Shown here in pieces: positions 9,297 to 18,270 of a DNA stretch of 64,000 nucleotides (positions are counted from its first letter, which is position 1; the number at the start of each line of letters is the position of its first letter). The DNA lies in contig NZ_JANQOO010000010.1 of NCBI RefSeq assembly GCF_028285715.1, forward strand, positions 248,001 through 312,000, written 5' to 3'. The notes under the pieces were generated by a model. That model did no database searches and was not told where the DNA came from. It saw only the letters and a program-made list of their open reading frames with translations. Source of the stretch: Ulvibacterium sp. (lineage in GTDB: Bacteria; Bacteroidota; Bacteroidia; Flavobacteriales; Flavobacteriaceae). Position numbers and translations under genes: made by a program.

Positions 9297-9950
9297 CTAT
9301 GGCAAAACCTTAACCATGATATCCTTATAATACACTACACTTTCCGGGTCATGTCCCTGCAGTGCAAAGGTTCCGCCATTCAGGACACGGTATTTGTCCC
9401 CTTCTCCCCGATTCGGATGTTCCGGTTCCGTATAATCCACTACCACGATATCATTTATTTTGACTACTATCCGTTTACCTTCTACTTTGACGTACTCGGT
9501 ATACCAGACATCGTCTTTTACATATTTTTCCTTGACATCTACAATGGCGTATAAACTACCCGTTCTTCTCCAATCCTTTTGGGTATTGTTGACTTGGACT
9601 TCATAACCGTGTGATGGCCATCCATCTTCCTGAAACCGGGTATGGATATAAATCCCTGAATTTGCGCCCGGTTTGGTCATCACCGATGCCTTAAATTCAA
9701 AATTTTGAAAGTTATGGCCTTCCACATCCCCCGCATAGAACAAATGGGCCCTAGGACCGGCCACTTTTATAGCACCGTCTTCCACTGAAAAAGTAGACGC
9801 ATTTTTACCCACTTTCCATCCATCAAAATTTTTTCCATTGAACAAGGAAACCCACCCCTTTCCATTGCTTTCGGCTTCCTGGCCCAGAGCACCTGTAAAA
9901 ACCATTACACAAAGCAACATGGACCAGGCGTATTTTAAAGTATCTCTCAT
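9297..9950 (-). CDS. Secreted DUF1080 (3-keto-disaccharide hydrolase-like) protein
   Basis: The 217-residue protein has a signal peptide ending near ALGQ (about residue 24). It then carries a single concanavalin-like DUF1080 domain starting at WVSLFNGKNFDGWKVG. Other family blocks are visible: NSGIYIHTRFQ, GYEVQVNNT and ALQGHDPESVVYYKDI near the C-terminus. Some DUF1080 proteins hydrolyse 3-keto-glycosides made by GMC-type or other sugar oxidoreductases; others are known only as a domain. It faces the PSD1/DUF1501 pair tail to tail, with a 103-base gap lacking a convincing terminator. Combination with a sugar dehydrogenase at 2282-4048 is suggestive but not proof of a shared pathway. Confidence 0.85.
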   Translation of the reverse strand: MRDTLKYAWSMLLCVMVFTGALGQEAESNGKGWVSLFNGKNFDGWKVGKNASTFSVEDGAIKVAGPRAHLFYAGDVEGHNFQNFEFKASVMTKPGANSGIYIHTRFQEDGWPSHGYEVQVNNTQKDWRRTGSLYAIVDVKEKYVKDDVWYTEYVKVEGKRIVVKINDIVVVDYTEPEHPNRGEGDKYRVLNGGTFALQGHDPESVVYYKDIMVKVLP

Positions 9951-10094
9951 TAGTTAGTTATTTGAACTTTCAATTTGCTCCTACAAAGTATAAAAAATAA
10001 ACCAGTAATGCTGCAAAGTGCCCAATACAAATGGTTTAATAACAGCATGCAGCGAGCAACCCCGATCTAGTTTACCCACTTGCTCCATTGGCAT

Positions 10095-11480
10095 CTACTT
10101 TGCCATTCTCTTTAAATCTTCATAGAGACTGCGTTGTTTCTCCAACACATTAGTGTATTTGGGGTCTGAGACCAGATTAATTTCCTCCAGGGGATCACGG
10201 GATAAATCGAACAATTCTTCATAATCGTATTCCGAGTATTTGATATACTTGACACCAGTGCTAATTACCCCTTGTGTTACCGGTATTTTTGGGCTTCCAA
10301 AAAAAGAATGTTCGTAGAAAAAGGCAGAACGGGTACTATCGTTATTCTTGATTGCCGCAACGAGATCCAGTCCTTGCATCGATTCCGGTGGGTCAATTCC
10401 GGCAAATCCTAAAATTGTAGGGGCAATATCTATATTTAGTGCTATTTGGTCCATTTTCCCTTTTGGGCTTCCCCCCCTAGGATCATATATAATTAAGGGA
10501 ACACGAACCGATTCCTCATAGGGATACCATTTTCCAGCTAGACCATGCTCTCCCAGAAACATTCCATTATCACCCATAAAGACGATGACGGTATTTTTGT
10601 CCAACCCTTTTTCTTTCAACTGTTTCCTAAGTGCACCCACTACATCGTCTACTCCGGTCAAGAGTCTATAATAATTTTTGACACTTCGCTGGTACTTCTC
10701 CGGAGTATCGAACCGGAGTTTCCAACGCTCGCGCCCAATGTTTTCATCCGTACGGAAAAAGTCGGGAAAGGATTCCCAATATTTTGGATCGGCCGTTTTT
10801 GGTTCAGGTATCACAATATCCCTATAATAGTCTGCATACCTTGGGTTAGGTATAAACTGACGTGGATCAACATCCTGTACATGTGGAGCTTTAAAACTTA
10901 CCGAAAGGCAAAAGGGTCTGTCATCTACTTCGTTAATAAAAGTTTCAATGTTATTGGCGACCACATCCGTGTAATGGATATAGTTTCCATTTTTATCGGT
11001 GTTTTCATAATCAGGTTGACTCTTTTCGGTACAAGCCCAAAAATCGAACAACGCCTTTGGATGCACCTTGGCCTCTCCAACCCCATATTTCCCGATAAAA
11101 CCGATCTTGTAGCCCTTGTTCTTTAATTGCATGGGGTAGGTGCCTTCCAAAGCATCTGGGGAAAGGCCGGTTTTAAAGTCATGGATCCCATGTCTGGATT
11201 CATACTGACCGGTAAGCATACTGGCACGGCTAACGGCACAAATGGAAGTGGTTACATAAGCATTCTTAAAAAGTAGTCCACCGTTAGCAATTTCATCCAA
11301 ATGTGGTGTTTGAATAATTGTATTCCCCATAGCGCCCAAGGCATCCCAGCGCTGGTCGTCCGTAAGCAAATAGATAATGTTGGGTTTATCCGAAATGACC
11401 TTTTTAGGTTTTTCGGAACAACCTAACACTACGCAAAAAATCATGAAAACAAATCCGAATCCTTTTAATAATCGAAGCAT
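10095..11480 (-). CDS. Sulfatase (S1-type, formylglycine-dependent) lipoprotein
   Basis: I place the start at the ATG at 11480, which gives a lipoprotein signal with lipobox VVLGC near residue 21; an ATG at 11540 adds twenty residues before it. Of the 461 residues, the N-terminal part contains the metal pair LLTDDQRW (Asp41-Asp42) and the modification site ICAVSRASMLTGQ with Cys81. The downstream GDNGMFLGEHGLAGKW block supplies further metal and sulfate ligands. Cys81 is expected to become formylglycine. The site reads C-A-V-S-R, with Val where C-x-P-x-R is standard. The enzyme should remove sulfate esters from a carbohydrate at the cell surface or in the periplasm. The separate sulfatase-maturating enzyme is not in the window. 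Confidence 0.9.
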   Translation of the reverse strand: MLRLLKGFGFVFMIFCVVLGCSEKPKKVISDKPNIIYLLTDDQRWDALGAMGNTIIQTPHLDEIANGGLLFKNAYVTTSICAVSRASMLTGQYESRHGIHDFKTGLSPDALEGTYPMQLKNKGYKIGFIGKYGVGEAKVHPKALFDFWACTEKSQPDYENTDKNGNYIHYTDVVANNIETFINEVDDRPFCLSVSFKAPHVQDVDPRQFIPNPRYADYYRDIVIPEPKTADPKYWESFPDFFRTDENIGRERWKLRFDTPEKYQRSVKNYYRLLTGVDDVVGALRKQLKEKGLDKNTVIVFMGDNGMFLGEHGLAGKWYPYEESVRVPLIIYDPRGGSPKGKMDQIALNIDIAPTILGFAGIDPPESMQGLDLVAAIKNNDSTRSAFFYEHSFFGSPKIPVTQGVISTGVKYIKYSEYDYEELFDLSRDPLEEINLVSDPKYTNVLEKQRSLYEDLKRMAK

Positions 11481-11734
11481 AGACAACTGTTTTAAAGGTT
11501 CGGAGATAGCATTTTTCGAAATAATCGAACCCATTCCCAATTTAGAATAAAAAATAGGTTTTTACCACTATCTTTTTCTCCGTATTTTTAAATTATAAGT
11601 ATAAGATGGAATACTGTGTACATCTTTATCCGTAAGTAAACCTTCCGTTATTGTGTAATTTTCCCAAGGCATTTTTTACAAATGCTCTTCAAAGAAATCC
11701 AATATCGGAACCACTACAGCAAACAACAAATTTT

Positions 11735-13153
11735 ATGGGTGTCCAAAAATGGTTAAATCTTGACGAAGCCAAGAAGGTAAACGAATATGAGCGAGAACCT
11801 GTTCCGGTATCCGAAGTCAAGGGGTTTAAAAAGTTTGTGGGTTTGGTCGCCGGAGAGCATATTGCAGGTACTGAATTCGTTATCGGACCATTATTTGTCA
11901 TACACGGAGTGGCTGCAGCGGATCTCTTTTTGGGACTACTTTTAGGAAATTTACTGGCCACACTAAGTTGGACTTTAATTTGTGCTCCGGCAGCGGTAAA
12001 GACACGATTGACTATTTTTTTTCAGTTGGAAAAAATCTGTGGTTTTAACCTGGTCTCTATTTACAACTTTGTCAACGGTCTACTTTATGCAGTTTTGGCG
12101 GCAGCCATGATAGGTGTATCAGCATCCGCTATTGGTATTCTTTTTGGTATTAAAGGTCCTGGGTTGACCAGCTTGTATCCGGAAAGTTTTTCATGGGTCC
12201 TCATTATTGTCGCCGTTGGTTCCGTCATAGCCATAGTGGCTACCTTTGGATTTGACATGGTTGCCAAGTTTTCCTCTCTTTTTGCACCTTGGATGCCTTT
12301 GATCTTTTTAGCGGCGGGTTTGGCTGTCCTGCCCCAGCTCGGAGTTACCGGTTTTGATAATTTTTGGGACGTGGCCAATACCAAAATATGGACGGGAGTA
12401 CCGTTGGAGGGGCAAAGCAAATACACCTTTTGGCATGTTATGATATTTGCCTGGTTGTGTAACAATGCCATGCATATTGGTTTATCGGATATGTCAATAT
12501 ATCGCTATGCCAGGAAACCCACCTATGGATTGGCATCTGCCTTTGGAATGTTTATTGGACATTTTATGGCATGGATCGCTTCCGGTATTCTTTGCGCATT
12601 GGCTTTGACAGAAGGCAACTCAAACCCTTCCCCGGGGGAAATTGCTTATATGGGTGCAGGTATCGCCGGTTTAATTTGCGTAGTGGTCGCGGGATGGACA
12701 ACGGCCAATCCCACAATTTATAGGGCTGGCTTGGCTACCCAAGCTCTCTTCCCGTCTATGAAGCGTTGGAAGATAACAGTTGCCGTTGGGATTATTGCCA
12801 TGATAATGGCCTGTTTTCCGGCCATTGTTAGCAAGCTGGACCAATATTTAGGCCTATATGCCCTAGTGGCTGCACCTGTTGGCGCCGTAGTATTGATCGA
12901 TATCTTCCTCTTCCCCAAAATAGGACTTATATCCAATTTTGCGGAAGTAGCCAAGTTGAAATTTAATTTTTCCGTGGCCCTGGTTTGGATTTTAGCCATG
13001 ATTGCCGGATATCTACTGTATGACTATTTTAAGCTGGACTTTTATTTTTTCATGGCAGTACCCAGTTGGATTATAGCCGCAGTGCTCTATGTACTGGCTG
13101 CTTATTTTCAGCAGAAAGTTTTGCTCAAAAAGGAAATCGCACAACACTTATGA
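11735..13153 (+). CDS. NCS1-family nucleobase/vitamin:cation symporter
   Basis: The ATG at 11735 (MGVQKWLNLDEA) is preferred over an upstream TTG-led extension at 11651. The protein has about 472 residues and roughly twelve membrane segments. The N-terminal block GLVAGEHIAGTEFVIGP and the central NNAMHIGLSDMSIYRYARKP and WTTANPTIYRAG segments are typical of the NCS1 (purine/cytosine permease) family. Known members import cytosine, allantoin, hydantoins, uracil or related rings with Na+ or H+. The substrate here cannot be assigned, and no purine or pyrimidine catabolic gene is nearby. The stop overlaps the start of a 57-residue membrane protein (ATGA), so the two are translated together. Confidence 0.85.
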   Translation: MGVQKWLNLDEAKKVNEYEREPVPVSEVKGFKKFVGLVAGEHIAGTEFVIGPLFVIHGVAAADLFLGLLLGNLLATLSWTLICAPAAVKTRLTIFFQLEKICGFNLVSIYNFVNGLLYAVLAAAMIGVSASAIGILFGIKGPGLTSLYPESFSWVLIIVAVGSVIAIVATFGFDMVAKFSSLFAPWMPLIFLAAGLAVLPQLGVTGFDNFWDVANTKIWTGVPLEGQSKYTFWHVMIFAWLCNNAMHIGLSDMSIYRYARKPTYGLASAFGMFIGHFMAWIASGILCALALTEGNSNPSPGEIAYMGAGIAGLICVVVAGWTTANPTIYRAGLATQALFPSMKRWKITVAVGIIAMIMACFPAIVSKLDQYLGLYALVAAPVGAVVLIDIFLFPKIGLISNFAEVAKLKFNFSVALVWILAMIAGYLLYDYFKLDFYFFMAVPSWIIAAVLYVLAAYFQQKVLLKKEIAQHL

Positions 13154-13323
13154 AGGCTGTATTAAAAATAATTTCGTATCTGGGATTGGCACTGACTATT
13201 ATACCTGTCTTTTTTGTTCTTGGGGGTTCTTTGGATGATGCCTCGTACAAAACCTTACTATTGGTGGGTACGCTATGCTGGTTTTTTACGGCTCCGTTTT
13301 GGATGTTCGGGAAAAAGGAATAG
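13150..13323 (+). CDS. 57-residue two-helix membrane protein coupled to the NCS1 permease
   Basis: The ATG at 13150 overlaps the permease stop (ATGA), a classic coupling arrangement. The product has two hydrophobic segments, roughly residues 4-25 and 36-53, separated by the short polar linker GGSLDDASYK, and ends in the basic tail FGKKE. I do not recognise a named family. Its size, hairpin topology and coupling to the permease suggest a small accessory subunit or stabiliser of the transporter (inference). It ends only four bases from the stop of the convergent GH92 gene. Confidence 0.75.
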   Translation: MKAVLKIISYLGLALTIIPVFFVLGGSLDDASYKTLLLVGTLCWFFTAPFWMFGKKE

Positions 13324-13327
13324 GAAC

Positions 13328-15592
13328 TTATTCAGTCTCAATGATGAGTTCACTAGTGCTCCCTGTAATGTCAAAATGATTTATTCGGTAATCGACCGCC
13401 TTGTCATCCAACCTCATGCTTTTTATTCTTCTCCCTTTTGTACCGAGCCTTTTAATGGTGAACTCCTTGCCCTGATAAAAATCGGTATTAAGTTTCAAAA
13501 CCACTTTTTCAAAAGAAGGTAAAGTAACCATATATGAAGGGTTTCCGGGCGTATCCGGATATATGCCCAACATGGCAAATACTACCCATGCCGACATTGT
13601 TCCCGCATCGTCGTTCCCCGGAAGACCATTGGGTTGCGTGGTAAAATGTGTGGCTAAAAGCTCGTTGATTTTTTGTGCGGTGCTGTACGCTTTCTCTCGC
13701 GTATAATTATAGAAAAAAGGGAAGCCCAAACCCGGCTCATTGGTCATATCAAAATGCTTATCCTCGAATATGGTATTCAATTGGGATAGAAATCGTTCGT
13801 CTCCTAATCTGGTTTTAAGACTATCCAACCCATGGGGAATGGAAAACAGATATTGCCATGCCGAACCCTCCACAAAACCGGGACCTCCCCTGAGACCAAA
13901 ATTCATGTCGTCCCAAAGATCTTGGGCCGGATCAAAAGGCCTATACCAACTGCCATCACGATTCTTTGGCCTAAGCAGTCCAGTTTCATCGTCATACAGT
14001 TTTAAAAAGGACATTGAACGATTTAAATAGTACTGGAAATCTTGTTTTTTTCCGAGCAAATTGGCCATTTGCGCTATGTTGTAATCCGCCAAATTGAATT
14101 CCATCGAAGTAGAGACCGCGCCCCATACTATCCCATTGTTCCATCCAAAATTTTTGGCATCATTTACTTCACTATCCATCGGAATATAGCCGAGGTCCAA
14201 ATATTCCTTAAGCCCCCTTCTAAAACGGTTCCCTTCAATAACAGTAGCTTGTTTGGTGACCGCCTCATAGGCTTTCCCAACATCAAACCGATCTATTCCT
14301 TTAACATAGGTATCCCCGAGGACAATGGCGGCCGGATCGCCCACCATAATATTGGGTTCATAGGCAAAGATTTCCCATTTGGGCAACCAACCGGATTCCT
14401 TGTAAATCCCCACCATGGTCTTTACCATATCCAATTGTCTTTCTGGATATACCAATGTAAAAAGTGGGTGCGTAGTCCGATAGGTATCCCATAGCGAAAA
14501 TCCGGTATATCGGGTATAACCCTCGGCTTGGCCCACTTCCTTGCTATCCATTTGTATATACTCCCCATTGTGGTCGCTAAAAGTTATAGGCATTAAAAGA
14601 CTGTGGTACAGGGCGGTATAGAATTTCACCATATCATCCCTGGAAGTTGTTTCTACCTGAATTTTGCCCAATTCCCTTTCCCATTCAATTTTTGCTTTTC
14701 CCCGGACAGTCTCAAAATTAAATCCGGATTGTTCCGTATGAAGGTTTTCACGGGCATTCCTTTCGGATACAAAGGAAACTCCTACTTTTATGTGTAAGTC
14801 GGTCGGTTTTTCATTTTCAAATTGGTAGACTATTCCACTAGGCTCCCCTTCCAAATACTTTTCAAAATGCGTTGTTTTGTTCTGGTGAACCAAAAAAAGT
14901 GAATCGGCCTTGCGGTCCATTTCAACGTGAAAATAAAGTTGACTTCTATTGTTCGAACCACAGAAAAATCCTTCTACCTGATGTCCACTAACCGAACTGT
15001 AATCATAAGTCGCTATATGGCCTCCCTTCACATGTCCTTGTTGGGCATTTAAATCTAGATAAACGGTACTGCTACCGGCTGGTAATTCTATTTGGAACAG
15101 CCCTGACCTAGTAGTTGTCGTAGCCTTAACCCGGATATCTTCTTCATTTAACCTAACACTATAGTACCCGGGTTTCGCCACTTCTTCTGAATATGTAGAA
15201 CCCAACGGCTCTTCAGAAAAAGGTCTTGATGAAAACTTAAAGGGAACATGACCGGCAGCTGGACAGCCCACCCCGGAAAAGTTCACACAGCTAAAACCGT
15301 AGATTTTTTCTTCCCCATAGCGATAGCCTGTGGCCAGATGGGCTTTTGTAAAGTCAAAGGTTTGCGGACTGATGGCCGTCATTCCCCAAGGGACTACCGC
15401 TCCAGGGTGCACATTGCCAAAACTACGCTTAAGGGCATTTCCTTTGGTTCCGATAAATGGGTCCACAAAAGAAGTATACTCAAGATTGGGGACGGGAGGG
15501 TCTTCTTTCATTTCGCCACAGCTAAGAGCTAAAAGCAGAAGTAAAATAACCAGATAAAAAAACGATAGGAACGAAAAGGGTCTGTACATCAT
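13328..15592 (-). CDS. GH92 family glycoside hydrolase (alpha-mannosidase-like) lipoprotein
   Basis: The protein has 754 residues and a signal peptide with a lipobox-like LALSCG near residue 24, so it is probably a surface or periplasmic lipoprotein. GH92 hallmarks are present across the length: DPFIGTKG and GNVHPGAVVPWGM in the N-terminal beta-sandwich, then the (alpha/alpha)6 barrel with FVEGSAWQY (Glu expected to be the general acid). GNDDAGTMSAWVVFAMLG follows, with the aspartates expected to act as base. Most characterised GH92 enzymes are calcium-dependent exo-alpha-mannosidases with various linkage preferences. The length is usual for the family. It converges on the NCS1/miniprotein pair. 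A second, truncated GH92 gene lies at the right edge of the window. Confidence 0.93.
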   Translation of the reverse strand: MMYRPFSFLSFFYLVILLLLLALSCGEMKEDPPVPNLEYTSFVDPFIGTKGNALKRSFGNVHPGAVVPWGMTAISPQTFDFTKAHLATGYRYGEEKIYGFSCVNFSGVGCPAAGHVPFKFSSRPFSEEPLGSTYSEEVAKPGYYSVRLNEEDIRVKATTTTRSGLFQIELPAGSSTVYLDLNAQQGHVKGGHIATYDYSSVSGHQVEGFFCGSNNRSQLYFHVEMDRKADSLFLVHQNKTTHFEKYLEGEPSGIVYQFENEKPTDLHIKVGVSFVSERNARENLHTEQSGFNFETVRGKAKIEWERELGKIQVETTSRDDMVKFYTALYHSLLMPITFSDHNGEYIQMDSKEVGQAEGYTRYTGFSLWDTYRTTHPLFTLVYPERQLDMVKTMVGIYKESGWLPKWEIFAYEPNIMVGDPAAIVLGDTYVKGIDRFDVGKAYEAVTKQATVIEGNRFRRGLKEYLDLGYIPMDSEVNDAKNFGWNNGIVWGAVSTSMEFNLADYNIAQMANLLGKKQDFQYYLNRSMSFLKLYDDETGLLRPKNRDGSWYRPFDPAQDLWDDMNFGLRGGPGFVEGSAWQYLFSIPHGLDSLKTRLGDERFLSQLNTIFEDKHFDMTNEPGLGFPFFYNYTREKAYSTAQKINELLATHFTTQPNGLPGNDDAGTMSAWVVFAMLGIYPDTPGNPSYMVTLPSFEKVVLKLNTDFYQGKEFTIKRLGTKGRRIKSMRLDDKAVDYRINHFDITGSTSELIIETE

Positions 15593-15788
15593 GTTGAGTG
15601 CATCATACTTTCTAAAATTAAGATGTCACTTTAAAGAGGCCCTTTTATTTTGGAAAACAGGAGATAAAATAGATACACATTCATTGATCAAACCTTAACC
15701 CAAATCACTTCTGATTTGTAAAATGGAACCCTTTTGTATTTCTGAATACGGATATTTGGAGCTGTTCTCCATTTTAAACTGTACTCAC

Positions 15789-16901
15789 ATGAAACATAAG
15801 CTTTTTTACATCTGTTTGCTTATCGGGATAGTCGCTTTTCAAGCCTGCAATACCAAATCCAAAAAGGAAATGGAGATTGACGAAAGTCCGGTCGGAAAAT
15901 ACCATTGGAAGACCTACAGAGGTGTAAACGTAAATTGTACCATACAAGAAGAAGATATAAAATATCTGGCCGAATCTGGCGGGAATCTTGTGCGATTGAG
16001 TATGCCCATATGTACTTTTATAGAACTTAAGGAACCTTATACACTAAACGAAAGTGCCTTCATAAAGTTGGATTCTGTTTTGAACTGGGGCGAAAAGTAT
16101 GGAGTAAACGTCTTGATAGACCCTCATAAATACCCCGGAACCGAGCATCAATGGACCATGTTAGGATCCGATCCCTTTTGGAAAGACTTTAAATGGCATA
16201 ATGTCATCATTTATTTTTGGGAAAAACTTGCTGAAAGATATGCCCAAAGGGGGAGTGTGGTCGCGGGCTATGATTTATTGAACGAACCTCAAATCCCATT
16301 AGATATGGAAAAGGGCACACCGGAAGACGTAAACCTTCTCTATAAAAAACTAACCGATGCCATCCGTAGGGTAGATACCCTTCATACCATAGTATATGCG
16401 TTGCCAAGAATCTATGATGAACCCAATAAAAAAATGTACGGCTATCATAAAGGAATACAAAAGTTTGATTTACCCAGTGATGACAATATTTGCCTGGAAA
16501 CCCATACTTACATGCCCAAGGCGTTTAGCCATCAAAACATTTGGGAAGAGGGCGACTACGTTCCTTATCCCGTTACTCTGGAAGGGGTGGTCTGGGATAA
16601 AGGGAAACTGGAGGAAGAACAGTTTGAACTTATTCAATTCTCAATCGATAATCCTGATATCCCAATCTTAGTGGGAGAGTTTAGTAGTCCTAGATGGACC
16701 GGACAGGACGGTATTCGATATCTATCCGACATCATAGACATTGCCGAAGAACAAAACTGGTCCTGGGCCTACCATGCCTATCGGGAAAATCAGGTATGGG
16801 ATCCTGAAATGTCCATTACAAATCGGGCGGATAGTGTTCGCATAGAGAACGCTCCCAGATGGGAGCTTTTAAAAAACTATTTTAGCAGGAACCACAAATA
16901 G
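15789..16901 (+). CDS. GH5-like (cellulase-family) glycoside hydrolase lipoprotein
   Basis: The ATG at 15789 is chosen because it starts a lipoprotein signal (lipobox VAFQAC near residue 18-20); an earlier in-frame ATG at 15723 would bury it. The 370-residue product is a TIM-barrel hydrolase of the cellulase/GH5 superfamily. The acid/base is expected at Glu166 in GYDLLNEP and the nucleophile at Glu297 in LVGEFSSPRW. The conserved early RLSMP strand and a WAYHAYRENQ strand near the C-terminus also fit. GH5 covers endoglucanases, mannanases and many others, so the substrate is open. It runs up to the stop of the AraC-type regulator with only nine bases between. Confidence 0.85.
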   Translation: MKHKLFYICLLIGIVAFQACNTKSKKEMEIDESPVGKYHWKTYRGVNVNCTIQEEDIKYLAESGGNLVRLSMPICTFIELKEPYTLNESAFIKLDSVLNWGEKYGVNVLIDPHKYPGTEHQWTMLGSDPFWKDFKWHNVIIYFWEKLAERYAQRGSVVAGYDLLNEPQIPLDMEKGTPEDVNLLYKKLTDAIRRVDTLHTIVYALPRIYDEPNKKMYGYHKGIQKFDLPSDDNICLETHTYMPKAFSHQNIWEEGDYVPYPVTLEGVVWDKGKLEEEQFELIQFSIDNPDIPILVGEFSSPRWTGQDGIRYLSDIIDIAEEQNWSWAYHAYRENQVWDPEMSITNRADSVRIENAPRWELLKNYFSRNHK

Positions 16902-16910
16902 GCCAACGGA

Positions 16911-18026
16911 CTATGCGGAAATTACTTTTTCCTTTGTATCCGTTGTGTTCATCTTTTTATATTGGGTAGGGGTCTTACCCGTAAATTTTTTAAAATTCAC
17001 ATAAAAAACGGATTCCGAACGGAAACCACTATCCACAGCAATTGCAAATATGGTAAGGTTATCGTGCTCGCTACTTCTTAAAAGACGTTTGGCCTCCGCT
17101 ATCCTCTTTTCATTTACAAATTCACTGAATGATTTTCCCATGTGCTCATTCAATAGTTTGGATAAAATATAAGAGTGGATACCAAGGGCATGGGCCAATT
17201 TTTTTTCATCCAGCTCCGTATCCAAATACATTTTTTGCTCATCCATAAGACGACTTAGTTCCCTTTGATGTTTTTCCAATTCAGGAAAATCGGATTCCTC
17301 CATATTCTTGATCAATGGTAAGCCTGAAAGGATTTTGGGGTACTTGAATGCGAAAAATAGTGTGATAAAAATGATAGAGCAGGTAAACAACAAATAATTT
17401 ATCTCTATAAGCTTTAGGACTCCTTCATTAGAGGCATTAGGTTCATTTGTGCCCACAATACCCCAATGTAACATTGTGGTAAAGGCAATGTAGGTTAAAA
17501 GACCCAAAAAGACGAAGAGCATTTTGGGCCATAGGAGAATGGATTGCTGTTTTTGCTTTACGGATATATCCTTGAAACGGAATAACCTATATCCCTTGAT
17601 GAGGAGAAATAGCTTCCATAGAAATATCACTACAAGATCAATCTTATGAAAGGTATTGCCAATATAAGCTCGGAAGGTAAGATTTTCATTTAGTAGAACA
17701 TAACCCGTTAATGCGGCAGACCAAAGGAAGGGTACTAAAAAGTAGGGTAGCCTTTTTTTTGTAAACGGCTTTCCCATTATCGCATTGATATAAACAAATA
17801 CCAAGGTGGGAAGCCATAAATCCAAAATATCCGGTGCCACCAAGAATTCCGGAACATCAAATTTTAAATCTTGATATCGCAATAAATATTGAAAAAGGAT
17901 ATTGAGGGCAATTGCAATAAAAATTGAGGAAAGGATATAGTTGTTCTTGGCCCTCTTGACCAAAGGAATGATAATTCCTACTATAAAACTTTGTATAAAC
18001 CCCCAAATAAATAACGGTACGGACAT
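16911..18026 (-). CDS. Membrane-anchored AraC-family transcriptional regulator
   Basis: The first half of this 371-residue protein has about seven hydrophobic segments. The second half is cytoplasmic and ends with an AraC-type double helix-turn-helix (about 255-360), including HALGIHSYILSKLLNEH and the family signature SGFRSESVFYVNFKKFTGKTP. Such 7TM-HTH proteins in Bacteroidetes are thought to sense a ligand or envelope state at the membrane and to activate nearby genes. It is divergent from the ADP-ribosylglycohydrolase-family operon, with a 244-base shared upstream region, so that operon is the obvious candidate target. The ligand is unknown. Confidence 0.88.
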   Translation of the reverse strand: MSVPLFIWGFIQSFIVGIIIPLVKRAKNNYILSSIFIAIALNILFQYLLRYQDLKFDVPEFLVAPDILDLWLPTLVFVYINAIMGKPFTKKRLPYFLVPFLWSAALTGYVLLNENLTFRAYIGNTFHKIDLVVIFLWKLFLLIKGYRLFRFKDISVKQKQQSILLWPKMLFVFLGLLTYIAFTTMLHWGIVGTNEPNASNEGVLKLIEINYLLFTCSIIFITLFFAFKYPKILSGLPLIKNMEESDFPELEKHQRELSRLMDEQKMYLDTELDEKKLAHALGIHSYILSKLLNEHMGKSFSEFVNEKRIAEAKRLLRSSEHDNLTIFAIAVDSGFRSESVFYVNFKKFTGKTPTQYKKMNTTDTKEKVISA

Positions 18027-18209
18027 ATCCTTTAAATATAAATAAAAGAATCGTTCGCCATACCAATAAAATAAGGCTTTCCACCCCTACCCTCCTTAAT
18101 CCAATACCCGTAGGCCACATTCATAAAATTCGTGTTCATGGTTCTTAAAAACATAGCTCCTTTTGTTTTTATTATTTAAAATTTCAAATCCAAAGTAATT
18201 GTTACCACA

Positions 18210-18217
18210 TATTTTTG
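18210..18217 (+). promoter_or_regulatory. Candidate Bacteroidetes -7 element for the ARH-family operon
   Basis: TATTTTTG matches the Bacteroidetes sigma-A -7 consensus TAnnTTTG exactly. It is 53 bases before the ATG at 18271. No TTG at the normal -33 spacing was found, which would fit a promoter that needs an activator such as the divergent AraC-type protein (inference). Confidence 0.4.
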
Positions 18218-18270
18218 ATATTGTCCCAAAGAACACGAATTGAAAAGAGTATTTATTGAATAAAGCGATT

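Noticed and set aside
10545-11126. 193-codon open frame opposite the sulfatase
   Set aside because: It is a shadow of the sulfatase coding strand, without signal, motif or regulatory context.
12085-12471. 128-codon open frame opposite the NCS1 permease
   Set aside because: Its composition is the mirror of membrane-helix codons; the permease frame has clear family motifs.
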